A stretch of 64,000 nt of DNA, taken from Diadophis punctatus similis (lineage: Eukaryota; Chordata; Lepidosauria; Squamata; Dipsadidae). Below the pieces are notes generated by a model. That model did not search any database. It was not told the DNA's origin and was given only the letters and a program-made list of their open reading frames with translations. Position 1 is the stretch's first letter. Each line of letters begins with the position of its first letter. Location: assembly GCA_023053685.1 (NCBI GenBank), contig JALIGW010000001.1, positions 154,277,466-154,341,465 of the forward strand. Reading direction: 5' to 3'. The translations under genes were made by a program, and so were the position numbers. This document shows, in pieces, positions 12,834 through 21,242 of this stretch.

Positions 12834-13012
12834 CAAAGTGCTTTTTTTCCAAGACTTTCAATTGGACTTTCTGATTTTTCTTTGAAGACATTTTGCTTCT
12901 CATCCAAGAAGCTTCTGAAGAGAGCTGAAGAAACTTCTTGGATGAGAAGCGAAACATCTTCAAAGAAAAACCTGAAAGTCCAGTTGCCTCTTGAAAAAAA
13001 AGCACCATTGGG
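12834..13012. repeat. Head-to-head inverted repeat (possible Penelope-like terminus)
   Basis: Two arms of about 85 bp (12834-12920 and 12928-13012) are complementary, separated by a few bases. Shared blocks include CTTCTCATCCAAGAAG and its complement. The right arm contains GGATGAGAAGCGAAAC, which recalls a minimal-stem-II hammerhead core, but with the two first core bases changed. Assignment to Penelope-like elements is a guess. Confidence 0.55.
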
Positions 13013-13129
13013 ACAACCATGACCTGGATGACTGAGAATCTCCATAGACATCTGGCTCTGATGCTTTGGTTTTCAGGATTTGTTCTTGATGTTTTCCCCA
13101 CTTCCTTTTTTAAGTGTTCTAGATTTCAA

Positions 13130-14329
13130 CGACAGTGATAGTGTATAGTTTGTGTAATTTGTATTGTATATAGATTTATATCAGCTTTTCTTTCAGTATC
13201 ACTAATATACTGGCCATGGAACAGTTTGCTTTTTTATATATTAAGCCAACTTCAGATAAGCCTCTTACTGTATTTAGAATTTGTTGTCTTTGGGATTTTT
13301 TCCTTACAAATCTCTGTTAGAAAAGCTTTACTTTTCTTAATCTAAAAATTTAGACTAGGTTTTTCTTCTTTCATAGTTTGCTTTATTTGCAATACTTCTC
13401 TACCATTTTTATTTCTGAGTATGAATTATCTGTAAAAAAATTTTTGGCCAAAGTGCATTGTTATACATTTCTTGTTTGTCTGATTTTCGATCAAGATTGT
13501 CCAATTTATTGATATATGAATGATAGGAGCTGTCCAAGTATTTGTTGCTTTATATTTCTGCTACAACTTCAGACTCATTTGATATAATTTGAAGTGGTAG
13601 TCTTTTTACTTGGTTAAGCAGTAGATCAACAGCTTCCATTCATCTCATAAATTGTATTCTTCTTCAAGTGCCAGATGTCTGGTGGCATTTCTATTTATTA
13701 GCTGTAGTCCATTTTATAATCTTAGTGCCTTCAAATATCAAAGTAGCATATTTGTCCAAGCTGAATTTCATTCATACGTCTTCACATTGGAAGTGAATAG
13801 TGGACAGTGTGCAACAGAGATTTAATTTCAGTTTTTGATTTAGGATAGTTTTAGACCATTCATCCTTAAAAACGGTTTATTTTCAGGGTTTGATTTGTGA
13901 CTTCCTGCCCACAAGATTTTGTTCAGGATATTTTGTGAGGGTAACAGTGAGAGTCTTCTAATACTTCTGTTTATTCCAAGAAAATGTTATGCATTTTCCA
14001 ACCTGCTATGAGGAAGATGATTCATATGCCTTTCTAAGGTTTTGTTCAATCATAAAAAAGTTTGTTTGTCTTTTGTTTTGAGCTTTTAAGGCTCATTTTG
14101 TCAATTAGTTGTGGGTCTTTTGTGCCATGTGAATTTTTGCAGGTTCCCTTTGGTTCCACTGGAAAGAGGTTTTTTTTTTTTTTTTGTAAAATAAGCACAT
14201 TCTATATTTATTATCGTTCCAGTAAACAACTTGAATTTTATAGGCAAGCAGGTAATAGGCCTGTAGTTGTCAGGATCAGTTCCAATTACTTTTCTATATT
14301 TAGAAATAGTCTTCCAGATGTCATAGACC
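13130..14329 (-). pseudogene. R4-clade LINE reverse transcriptase, decayed (3' half)
   Basis: Minus-strand translation, across several frameshifts and stops, gives blocks in RT order: NYRPITCLP, LFPVEPKG, GTKDPQLIDK, a palm-like stretch, MKFSLDKYATLIFEGTK, then LDRKSDK and, further on, EEKPSLN and HGQY. These match the order and wording of the better preserved R4-type copy at 35140-36443. It is interrupted by a 120-bp MITE (14330-14449), then by an ATTCT-tailed LINE that itself carries DIRS-A; the 5' part resumes after 21243. Non-functional. Confidence 0.65.
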
Positions 14330-14449
14330 AGGGGTCTTCAAACTTGGCAACTTTAAGACTTGTGGACTTCAACTCCCAGAATTCTCCAGAATTCAATTCT
14401 GGGAATTGAAGTCTACAAGTCTTAAAATTGCCAAGTTTGAAGACCTCTG
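14330..14449. mobile_element. Palindromic hAT MITE (120 bp)
   Basis: Near-perfect palindrome beginning CAGGGGTCTTCAAACTTGG and ending, in complement, CAGAGGTCTTCAAACTTGG. It is flanked by an exact 8-bp duplication TCATAGAC (14322-14329 and 14450-14457). No coding capacity. It is inserted in the R4 relic. Confidence 0.93.
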
Positions 14450-14529
14450 TCATAGACTTTTAATTTTTTTGGTAGCTTTCAGCTATGTTTCTAGCCTAAT
14501 TAATTTTATATTAATATTGTTAATCTAGT

Positions 14530-14630
14530 TAATCAATATTAATATTGATTGTTTCCTGATTGCTTATTTGTACCCTATGACAATCATTAAGTGTTGTACC
14601 TCATGATTCTTGACGAATGTATCTTGTCTT
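14530..14630 (+). mobile_element. ATTCT-tailed LINE 3' UTR, left half of split copy
   Basis: Matches the 3' UTR of the LINE at 4380-5098, sharing GATTGTTTCCTGATTGC and TTAAGTGTTGTACC. It is broken exactly at CTTGTCTT, where DIRS-A begins; the remainder resumes at 21123. Confidence 0.9.
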
Positions 14631-14749
14631 TCTCCATAGTGGGTGGAGCTAGCCGCCAAGATTGGTATTGGCACAGCCTTCTAGCCAATGATGACTGAGT
14701 CTGGAAAAGTATAAAAGGTGGCTCTAGGCCTAGATTCTCCCTCTTTTTG
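14631..14749 (+). repeat. DIRS-A left inverted terminal repeat
   Basis: Starts TCTCCATAGTGGGTGGAGC. From about 14642 it is the complement of 21084-20976 with a single obvious mismatch (14738 region: ATTCTCC against ATTCCCC). It carries the promoter-like TATA box. Confidence 0.95.
14710..14716 (+). promoter_or_regulatory. TATA box in DIRS-A left terminal repeat
   Basis: TATAAAA followed by GGTGGC, pointing into the element. About 30 bp downstream is a pyrimidine-rich stretch (TTCTCCCTC) suitable as a start region. The mirror copy at 21009-21015 points inward from the right end. Confidence 0.55.
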
Positions 14750-16035
14750 ACTCAGTCATAGCCATTGACTAGTGCCTTTTCAAATCCAACTGCTACTTAA
14801 ATTGCAATTGTAAGTTTTTTTCCTTTTTTTTCCTTTCTTCTAATACTAATTCTAAATTTTTCTTTCCCTATTCGAGCTCCCCTGGTTCCCTTTTCTGGCA
14901 ACCTACCAGGGTGGAGGCAGTTGGCCGCAAGTCTGACTGTCGCTCGCCCCTCCAGCCGAAGGCCCAGTATAGTCTTTTTGTTTTTTCCTCCTTTTTATTA
15001 TATTTTTGCTGCGTTACCAACCATATAATTAATACCGGCTGTTGAGGGTGAGGGAAAGGGCCCCTGGAGATTGGGGGGGCCAGCGGCTCTCCACCGCTTA
15101 TCTGGGCTTAAATTGAGGCCTCAATAATATTTGGCACCGGGTCTGGTCAACGAGGGGTTAACCACACCACCTCCAACCACAAACTGCCTATAGGAGAGCC
15201 GAGGGGCCATCAGGCAAACTGACCCAGGGGAATTGAATTTTTTTTTTCTCCTTTCTTTTCCCTCCTTTTGTGGTGCCACTGTTCTCCGCCGGCCCAGCTA
15301 TCTAATTGAGCCGTCCGTGAGCCTTCCGATCCCCAGCTGACTTCAAAGGGATCGGAAGAGAAAAAAAGGCCTCGCCGGCAGTTTGGGCGGCTAACGAGCC
15401 TCCGCGCCAAATTTAAACTGCCGGCTGTCAGAAATAGCCTTTCCGGTCCCTCCTGGTGCCCGGAGGCTATAATTAAGCCGCAAAACAGCTGACGCTCGTG
15501 GGACCGACGCGCGCAAGCCGTCGGCAGCCCCCTGATTGATTTTTTCCGGCCGAGAGCGCTCCGCAGCCGCGGGAGCGCGAGAGGACCTGGGCCTTTGATC
15601 CCACGCCGACTACAGCCTGCCAGCCTGCCTGGACGTCGGAGAGGCGTCTATCTGTCTCTCAGGACTGTCAGCGTGCCGCACAGCAGACCCCACGGCAAGA
15701 GGACCCTTCAGAAGTCTGCCTTGCAAGGTCGTGAGTGCACTTGACATTTAACTGTTTGCACTCCAGAACAAAAAAAAAAAAAAAAAAAAAAAAAAAGGAG
15801 AGAAAGAAAAAAAGGGAAGAAAGAGTTTTAAGCTACAGACTGCCTCTGTTTTAACAGCCCCCTTTTTTTTCTCTCAGCCTAATCTGCCCGGCGACAGGCG
15901 GCCATCTTGCCCACTCTAGGGCAACTGCCATCTCCTCCCACAACCCTGTCAGCCATTTTAACTCAGCCTCGTGACTGGCAGCCATTTTGTCTGCAGTAAA
16001 TTGAGTGAGCAACCTTTTCCCTTGGTCCTCGCATT
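14750..16035 (+). other. DIRS-A 5' leader
   Basis: A GC-rich leader between the left repeat and the gag ORF. It contains a 27-base A run near 15770-15796 and no substantial frame on the plus strand. Probable 5' UTR. Confidence 0.6.
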
Positions 16036-17700
16036 ATGGCTGAGAAAGTGCAAAGGTCTGGCAAGGCCAAAACTAAGACTCCAAGAGCTACGGTGGATCA
16101 AGCCGATCTCACCAGGGTGGCATCTCCCTCTCCAACCAGGGATCGATCCCCCACTAGGCCCCAATCCCCGGCTCCACCTACCAAGGATAGACCCTCTAAG
16201 ACCAAGCAGACTTCGCAGACAGCAGACAAAAGCCTTTCTAAGCATGACAAGGGTGCTACCCCACGTCATCGGGGTACCTCCCAGTCCCACTCCCCTGATA
16301 ATGTATCCATCAATGGGGCTAATCTGCGTATGTCTGAGGGAAACGTTTATGGCCCCAGGGCCCCTTCCAGAGGCGCCTCACCTAGTGCGGCCTCCAACTT
16401 GGATCCTTTACAATCAAGAGAGATCCAAGATAGGATTAATAAAGCGATCAGGAAGGGGGTGGAGGCAGGAATTAGGGAAATGGCAGGGCAGTCCACATCC
16501 CAGAAAGTCTGTGCCACGAGACAACAGCAAAACTTGGACAGTCCAGACAACTCTGACCTAGAGAGTAACGACGATGGGGAGGAGGAGTTCTCTGATCCCC
16601 TAGCCGACCTACGGGACGATAGCGACCAGGGTGCAGATCTAGGGCCCATCCTCCCAGAACTGGCCATGTCTGATGACGAGGACTTGGCCCCTGAGCCAGT
16701 GGCTTCTTCTGCCCTGTTTCAGCCCTCCTTATTTAGGTCACTTTTGCACAAAGCAAAGACTACGGCCAACCTGCTACCACCCACTGGGTCAACCGCTCAA
16801 ACAGCTGAGCCAGACCCCATGTTCGAGCCCACGGCCTCACAATCTGATGTAGTGCCTGCCCCGAAGCTCTTTGTAGAGACTATTCTAAAGCAGTGGCAGA
16901 ACCCCACTTCAGGTTCAATGTCCACCACTCTGGACAAAAGATACTTTAACGTTGACTCTGCTTTGGCTCAGCATTTAACAGTGCCTCCCGTGGACAGCCC
17001 GGTCCTGACCCTGTTCCCCAGCTCCTCGATGTCCGGTGAACCAGACGAACTCCTCCGCCCGGAGGACCGCAAGATGGAGACGACACTCCAGAGGGGTCAT
17101 CAGTCGGCCGCGTGGGCCCTGAAGTCAGCTGCTACCGCTTCCTTCTTTTGCAGGACCTCGGTCAAGTGGCTTCACGCCCTCCAGGACCACCTGCCACCCT
17201 CTGACCTACGCGCCCACCAGGACCTCAATAAGCTGCTGGCCGCGGCGCAATTTACTTCTGACGCCACCCTTCAGTCGGCCAGATTCTCAGCACGGGCCAT
17301 GGCATCTGCAGCAGTGGCGCGCCGCATGACCTGGCTGCGCAACTGGTCTGCGGATGTTAAGTATAAATGGAAGCTGGCCTCCAGCCCTGTGGCGGGTCAG
17401 AATCTGTTTGGTGAGCCTCTTAACCGAATTTTGGTTGAGACGAAGGACAAAAAGAAGGTCCTTCCCTCAGGTGGCCGCAAGCCCTCCTCCCGGTCACCCT
17501 TCTTCCCCAGGAGGAACTATAGAGGGGCCTATCAACCACAGAGTAAATTCCAGCCCCAACCTCAGGGAAATTTCCAAGGGCAAGGGCAGGGGCAATACGG
17601 GCCACGCCAGAGGTTCTCCTCTGACCGTCCTTTCCGGGGGAACCAATACAAACGGCCCTTTAGAGGGGCCGGTGGTCGCCCCTTCCGCCGGACTAAGTAA
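16036..17700 (+). CDS. DIRS-A gag-like protein (554 aa)
   Basis: Probable structural, nucleic-acid-binding protein of the element. The start is the first methionine in frame and opens a basic, Ser/Pro-rich N-terminus (MAEKVQRSGKAKTKTPR). A Ser/Thr/Pro-rich stretch follows, then acidic runs near residues 175-220 (for example NDDGEEEF). The conserved core is about residues 347-475 (METTLQRGHQSAAWALKSA onward), and the C-terminal tail is rich in Arg, Gly, Phe and Gln (FRGNQYKRPFRGAGGRPF). DIRS-C carries the same core (62030-62440), which supports genuine coding conservation. No CCHC zinc knuckle is visible; the RG-rich tail probably binds RNA. The stop at 17700 overlaps the start region of the RT frame, which lies +1 relative to gag. 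Function is inferred from position. Confidence 0.88.
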   Translation: MAEKVQRSGKAKTKTPRATVDQADLTRVASPSPTRDRSPTRPQSPAPPTKDRPSKTKQTSQTADKSLSKHDKGATPRHRGTSQSHSPDNVSINGANLRMSEGNVYGPRAPSRGASPSAASNLDPLQSREIQDRINKAIRKGVEAGIREMAGQSTSQKVCATRQQQNLDSPDNSDLESNDDGEEEFSDPLADLRDDSDQGADLGPILPELAMSDDEDLAPEPVASSALFQPSLFRSLLHKAKTTANLLPPTGSTAQTAEPDPMFEPTASQSDVVPAPKLFVETILKQWQNPTSGSMSTTLDKRYFNVDSALAQHLTVPPVDSPVLTLFPSSSMSGEPDELLRPEDRKMETTLQRGHQSAAWALKSAATASFFCRTSVKWLHALQDHLPPSDLRAHQDLNKLLAAAQFTSDATLQSARFSARAMASAAVARRMTWLRNWSADVKYKWKLASSPVAGQNLFGEPLNRILVETKDKKKVLPSGGRKPSSRSPFFPRRNYRGAYQPQSKFQPQPQGNFQGQGQGQYGPRQRFSSDRPFRGNQYKRPFRGAGGRPFRRTK

Positions 17701-19588
17701 TTCTCCGGCTGTTCCTCCCATAGGGGGTCGCCTGGCACTCTATGCCAGTCGATGGGAGGAAATCACCAATGACGCATGGGTTTGTAAAACCCTGAAGTCA
17801 GGTCTCTCTTTGGAGTTTCTCTCCACCCCCCCGAGGTTTTTCCTCCGATGCCCCATTTCATCAAATTCAGAAAAGCGGGTCCTCATGAACCAGGCCATCC
17901 AGCACCTGTTGGACATTCGAGCCATCCAACAGGTGCCTGAGGACCAACACGGGCAGGGCTTCTACTCCATTTTATTTGTAGTGCCCAAATCCTCGGGAGG
18001 GTGGAGAGCAATATTGGACCTTAAGCGCCTCAATAGGTACATAGTCCATAAGAAATTCAAAATGCACACCCTGCATTCCATTCTGGCAAGTATTAGGAAG
18101 GGAGATCTACTGTCATCCATAGATCTCTCGGAGGCTTACCTCCACATCCCAATTCGGCCATCTCATCGCCAGTACTTGCGGTTTTGTTATGCAGGGGTGC
18201 ATTATGAATATGGGGCGCTCCCCTTTGGCCTGTCCTCAGCGCCAAGGGTCTTCACGAAGGTCTTGGCGGCGCTGACCGCCCACCTCAGATCCATCCCCAT
18301 CAGGATCCAGTGCTACCTGGACGATATTCTCATCTCCTCTGCTTCTCCTTCTCAGGCAGAGAGAGATGTCCAGGCAGCGCTTCATACCCTAGACCACCTT
18401 GGCTTCTTGGTCAATCGACCCAAGAGTCAGCTGACACCCGCCACCAGAATTACCCATCTGGGGGCAATCATTGACTCCCTGGAGTGTAAGGTGTACCTCT
18501 CCCAGGAACGGAGAGACAGCCTATTGGCTTTAACTCAGCAAGTTCTGAGGCAAAACTCAGTCCCACTGAATCTGCTGTCCTCCCTCCTGGGCAAGATGAT
18601 TTCGGCCATTCATATTGTCCCATGGGCCCACTTACACTCCAGGGATCTCCAATGGCTCCTCCTTCCCTACCAACGTCAAGGTAGAGCCCATTCCCCAGCC
18701 AAAGTGAGACTCCAGGCCTCCGTCCGGAAGTCACTGCTTTGGTGGACCACCTCTGCAGTCCACAGGGGTACCTGTTTCCTTCCCCCAAGGCAAATTTTGG
18801 TCACCACCGATGCCAGCCTGTCAGGTTGGGGGGCTCATACGGGTGCGCAAGTGGCGCAGGGTTCATGGTCACCTGATGAGACAACTCTACCCATTAATGT
18901 CCTGGAATTACGGGCGGTTTTCCTAGCCCTCAAACAGTTCGGGCCTCTCCTGCGGGACTCTCATGTGTTGGTCCTTACTGACAACGTGGCCACCAAGGCC
19001 CACATAAATAGACAGGGTGGGACCATGTCTCCTCAGTTGATGTCAGAGGCCATGCAGTTAGGGCTATGGGCAGAACAACACCTATTGTCCCTCTCTGCTG
19101 AACATATTTCTGGGGTGGACAATACCAGGGCGGACTGGCTTAGCCGGCACCAGATAGACCATTCAGAGTGGAGTTTACACCCAGGTCTTTTCCACCGACT
19201 TGTGGGTCAATTCGGTCAGCCTGTAATGGACCTTTTTGCCACCCCGGGGAATGCACAACTGCCCAGGTTTCTATCCCGGTATCAAACTCAGGGAGCAGAA
19301 GGGGTGGACGCCCTCCGCTGCACCTGGCCTCAGGGGCTGCTTTATGCATTTCCCCCCATTCCCATCATTCCGCAGGTCATCCGGAAAATCCTGGAAGAAA
19401 GAGCCGAGGTAATACTTCTGGCACCCGACTGGCCAAGGCGAGCCTGGTACGCCGACCTGGTCTCCCTGTCGGTCTCACCCCCATGGAGGATCCCTCCGAC
19501 AGAGTGGTCGCTGCTCCAGGGGTCAGTGCAGCATCCAGAGCCTCACTGGTTGCAACTGACCGCCTGGCGCTTGAGCGGCTCACTCTGA
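17354..19588 (+). CDS. DIRS-A reverse transcriptase / RNase H / methyltransferase-like polyprotein
   Basis: Makes element cDNA and removes template RNA. Numbering is from the methionine at 17354, but the true start is probably nearer the gag stop, since the first ~110 residues are gag sequence in another frame. RT motif A is SIDLSEAYLHIPI with D257; motif B is LPFGLSSAPRVF; motif C is YLDD with D323 and D324. RNase H residues are D486 (TTDASLSGWG), E518 (LELRAVF), D543 (LTDNVATKAH) and D594 (ADWLSR). A region at about 622-720 (MDLFATPGN, YAFPPIPII, ILLAPDWPRRAWY) resembles the Dam-type methyltransferase domain of DIRS elements, but has FPPI at 666-669 where (D/N)PP(Y/W) is expected. The frame overlaps the recombinase ORF by several hundred bases. 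Confidence 0.94.
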   Translation: MLSINGSWPPALWRVRICLVSLLTEFWLRRRTKRRSFPQVAASPPPGHPSSPGGTIEGPINHRVNSSPNLREISKGKGRGNTGHARGSPLTVLSGGTNTNGPLEGPVVAPSAGLSNSPAVPPIGGRLALYASRWEEITNDAWVCKTLKSGLSLEFLSTPPRFFLRCPISSNSEKRVLMNQAIQHLLDIRAIQQVPEDQHGQGFYSILFVVPKSSGGWRAILDLKRLNRYIVHKKFKMHTLHSILASIRKGDLLSSIDLSEAYLHIPIRPSHRQYLRFCYAGVHYEYGALPFGLSSAPRVFTKVLAALTAHLRSIPIRIQCYLDDILISSASPSQAERDVQAALHTLDHLGFLVNRPKSQLTPATRITHLGAIIDSLECKVYLSQERRDSLLALTQQVLRQNSVPLNLLSSLLGKMISAIHIVPWAHLHSRDLQWLLLPYQRQGRAHSPAKVRLQASVRKSLLWWTTSAVHRGTCFLPPRQILVTTDASLSGWGAHTGAQVAQGSWSPDETTLPINVLELRAVFLALKQFGPLLRDSHVLVLTDNVATKAHINRQGGTMSPQLMSEAMQLGLWAEQHLLSLSAEHISGVDNTRADWLSRHQIDHSEWSLHPGLFHRLVGQFGQPVMDLFATPGNAQLPRFLSRYQTQGAEGVDALRCTWPQGLLYAFPPIPIIPQVIRKILEERAEVILLAPDWPRRAWYADLVSLSVSPPWRIPPTEWSLLQGSVQHPEPHWLQLTAWRLSGSL

Positions 19589-20658
19589 CGAGCCGTCGGA
19601 TCCCCGAGGACATCATGGAGGTCTTGCTTGACTCCCGCAGACCTTCCACACATCGTATCTACTCAGCCTCCTGGAAGGCTTTCTGTTCCTGGTGTGATAG
19701 GGAGGGTCACTCCCCATTGGACCTCTCGGTCATAAATGTTCTTCAATTCCTACGCCAGGGGTTAGCTAAGGGTCTTGCCCCAAGTACCCTCAAACGCCAA
19801 ATTGCTGCCCTGTCCACAGTGTTGTCTTGTCCTTCTCTGGGGAAACTCTCCACTCACCCCCTAGTCTCCAGGTTCCTGAAGGGCGCAGTGAATAGATGCC
19901 CTCCTGTGGTGCATAGGTATCCCACTTGGGACTTATCAAAAGTGTTATCAGCACTCACGGGGGGCGCCTTTGAGCCCCTGGATTCTGCCTCTCTGGCCCA
20001 CCTGACTTACAAGGTGGTTTTCCTGGTGGCTGTCACTTCCGCCCGTCGCATATCTGAACTGGCTGCCCTTTCCATCAGGAGTGACCTCTGTGTGTTTCAC
20101 CAGGACAGGGTGGTTTTACGATTGGATCCCACCTTTTTGCCAAAGGTAAACTCTTATTTCCACCGGGCTCAGGAGGTGGTTTTACCATCATTCTACCCTT
20201 CTCCATCCTCAGACATTGAAAGGCAGTGGCACCTCCTGGATGTGAGGCGTGCACTGGACATTTATATTCAGAGAACAGCTGCTTTTCGCAGGACTGAGGC
20301 CTTGTTTGTCTCTTTTCACCAGACTTCCATGGGGAGGAAGGCATCCTCTATTATGGTGGGTCGGTGGATTAAATATGTCATTAACATTGCATATGAACAA
20401 TTGTCCCTGCCACGACCCACCAGGGTTACTGCCCATTCCACTCGCAGCGCGGCCACCACTGCGGCATGGAACACTAGGGCTTCCATCGAGGAAATTTGCC
20501 GGGCTGCCACCTGGGCATCACCAACGCCATTTGTCCGGCACTACAGACTGGACGCCTTCGCCTCACAGGAGGCTGACTTTGGGCGCAGGGTGCTGGAACA
20601 GGTAACTTTGGAGGGTGGTGGTCCCAGCCAGAATCAGGAGGCCCTCCCTGGGGACTAG
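19168..20658 (+). CDS. DIRS-A tyrosine recombinase
   Basis: Integrates the circular cDNA by site-specific-type strand exchange, replacing the integrase of LTR elements. The open frame begins at methionine 19168, but the first ~100 codons overlap the RT frame and look non-conserved. A later methionine near 19483 (MEDPSDRVV) is an equally good start. The core-binding domain starts about residue 150 (MEVLLDSRRPSTHRIYSASW), with VINVLQFLRQGL. Catalytic residues are R294 in TSARRISEL, H423 and R426 in AHSTRSAAT, and Y459 in FVRHYRLD. ASIEEICRAATWAS lies between HxxR and Tyr. The order R, HxxR, Y is complete. The frame stops just before the internal complementary region. Confidence 0.95.
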   Translation: MEFTPRSFPPTCGSIRSACNGPFCHPGECTTAQVSIPVSNSGSRRGGRPPLHLASGAALCISPHSHHSAGHPENPGRKSRGNTSGTRLAKASLVRRPGLPVGLTPMEDPSDRVVAAPGVSAASRASLVATDRLALERLTLTSRRIPEDIMEVLLDSRRPSTHRIYSASWKAFCSWCDREGHSPLDLSVINVLQFLRQGLAKGLAPSTLKRQIAALSTVLSCPSLGKLSTHPLVSRFLKGAVNRCPPVVHRYPTWDLSKVLSALTGGAFEPLDSASLAHLTYKVVFLVAVTSARRISELAALSIRSDLCVFHQDRVVLRLDPTFLPKVNSYFHRAQEVVLPSFYPSPSSDIERQWHLLDVRRALDIYIQRTAAFRRTEALFVSFHQTSMGRKASSIMVGRWIKYVINIAYEQLSLPRPTRVTAHSTRSAATTAAWNTRASIEEICRAATWASPTPFVRHYRLDAFASQEADFGRRVLEQVTLEGGGPSQNQEALPGD

Positions 20659-20674
20659 ATTACTTTGGCATGTC

Positions 20675-20767
20675 CCAATCTTGGCGGCTAGCTCCACCCA
20701 CTATGGAGAATGAGACGTTGTACTTACCTGAGACGTCCATTCTCGTAGGGTGGAGCTAGCCGCCAAG
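20675..20767. repeat. DIRS-A internal complementary region
   Basis: Positions 20675-20709 are the complement of the element's left end, and 20710-20767 the complement of its right end. In complement the joint reads GTCTCAT followed by TCTCCATAG. This is the sequence a circle would have if base 21122 were joined to 14631, so it fixes both element boundaries. Confidence 0.93.
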
Positions 20768-20926
20768 TCCCTCCCTTCTGCATGTATTCTGGCTGGACAG
20801 GTTATTCATATTGTATGGTTCATTAGGTTTCTAGGAATATTAGTGTACATAGTTATCCTCTGTCTTAGGTAATTAGGTTAGGTATTTAGGCTACTCACTC
20901 TTGCGGAAATTCTTGTTTAGACAGTT

Positions 20927-20932
20927 AATAAA
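20927..20932 (+). terminator. Candidate DIRS-A polyadenylation signal
   Basis: AATAAA lies downstream of the recombinase stop and internal complementary region and before the right terminal repeat. A G/T-rich stretch (CTTGTTGG) follows. Inference from position. Confidence 0.45.
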
Positions 20933-20975
20933 CTTGTTGGATTGACGGCACTTGAGTCTGGCATTTATCCCTCGC

Positions 20976-21122
20976 CAAAAAGAGGGGGAATCTAGGCCTA
21001 GAGCCACCTTTTATACTTTTCCAGACTCAGTCATCATTGGCTAGAAGGCTGTGCCAATACCAATCTTGGCGGCTAGCTCCACCCTACGAGAATGGACGTC
21101 TCAGGTAAGTACAACGTCTCAT
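20976..21122 (-). repeat. DIRS-A right inverted terminal repeat with extension
   Basis: Complement of the left repeat up to 21084, followed by a 38-bp extension absent from the left end and containing CAGGTAAG (21102-21109). The extension is represented in the internal complementary region. Confidence 0.93.
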
Positions 21123-21242
21123 TTTATGTACACTGAGAGCAAATGCACCAAAGACAAATTCCTTGTGTGTCCAATCACACTTGGCCAATAAAGAATTCTA
21201 TTCTATTCTATTCTATTCTATTCTATTCTATTCTATTCTATT
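21123..21242 (+). mobile_element. ATTCT-tailed LINE 3' end, right half of split copy, plus its array
   Basis: Continues the LINE broken at 14630: CACTGAGAGC, GACAAATTCCTTGTGTG, AATAAAGAATTCT, then about ten ATTCT units (21194-21242). Identical in layout to 5027-5178. Confidence 0.92.

Larger units (their letters stand above)
14631..21122 (+). mobile_element. DIRS-A: complete DIRS tyrosine-recombinase retrotransposon
   Basis: A 6.5-kb element with inverted terminal repeats, gag-like ORF (16036-17700), RT/RNase H/methyltransferase-like ORF (about 17700-19588), tyrosine recombinase ORF (within 19168-20658), internal complementary region (20675-20767) and poly(A) signal. The terminal repeats (about 14642-14749 and 20976-21084) differ by about one base, suggesting recent insertion. 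All three frames are open and the RT, RNase H and recombinase catalytic residues are present. Its GC-rich sequence contrasts with the AT-rich surroundings. Joining the flanks 14630 and 21123 recreates the uninterrupted LINE sequence seen near 5021-5037, so integration produced no target-site duplication, as expected for recombinase-mediated insertion. Confidence 0.96.

Noticed and set aside
14631..21122. LTR retrotransposon or endogenous retrovirus
   Set aside because: The terminal repeats are inverted, there is no protease, DDE integrase or envelope, and a tyrosine recombinase is present.
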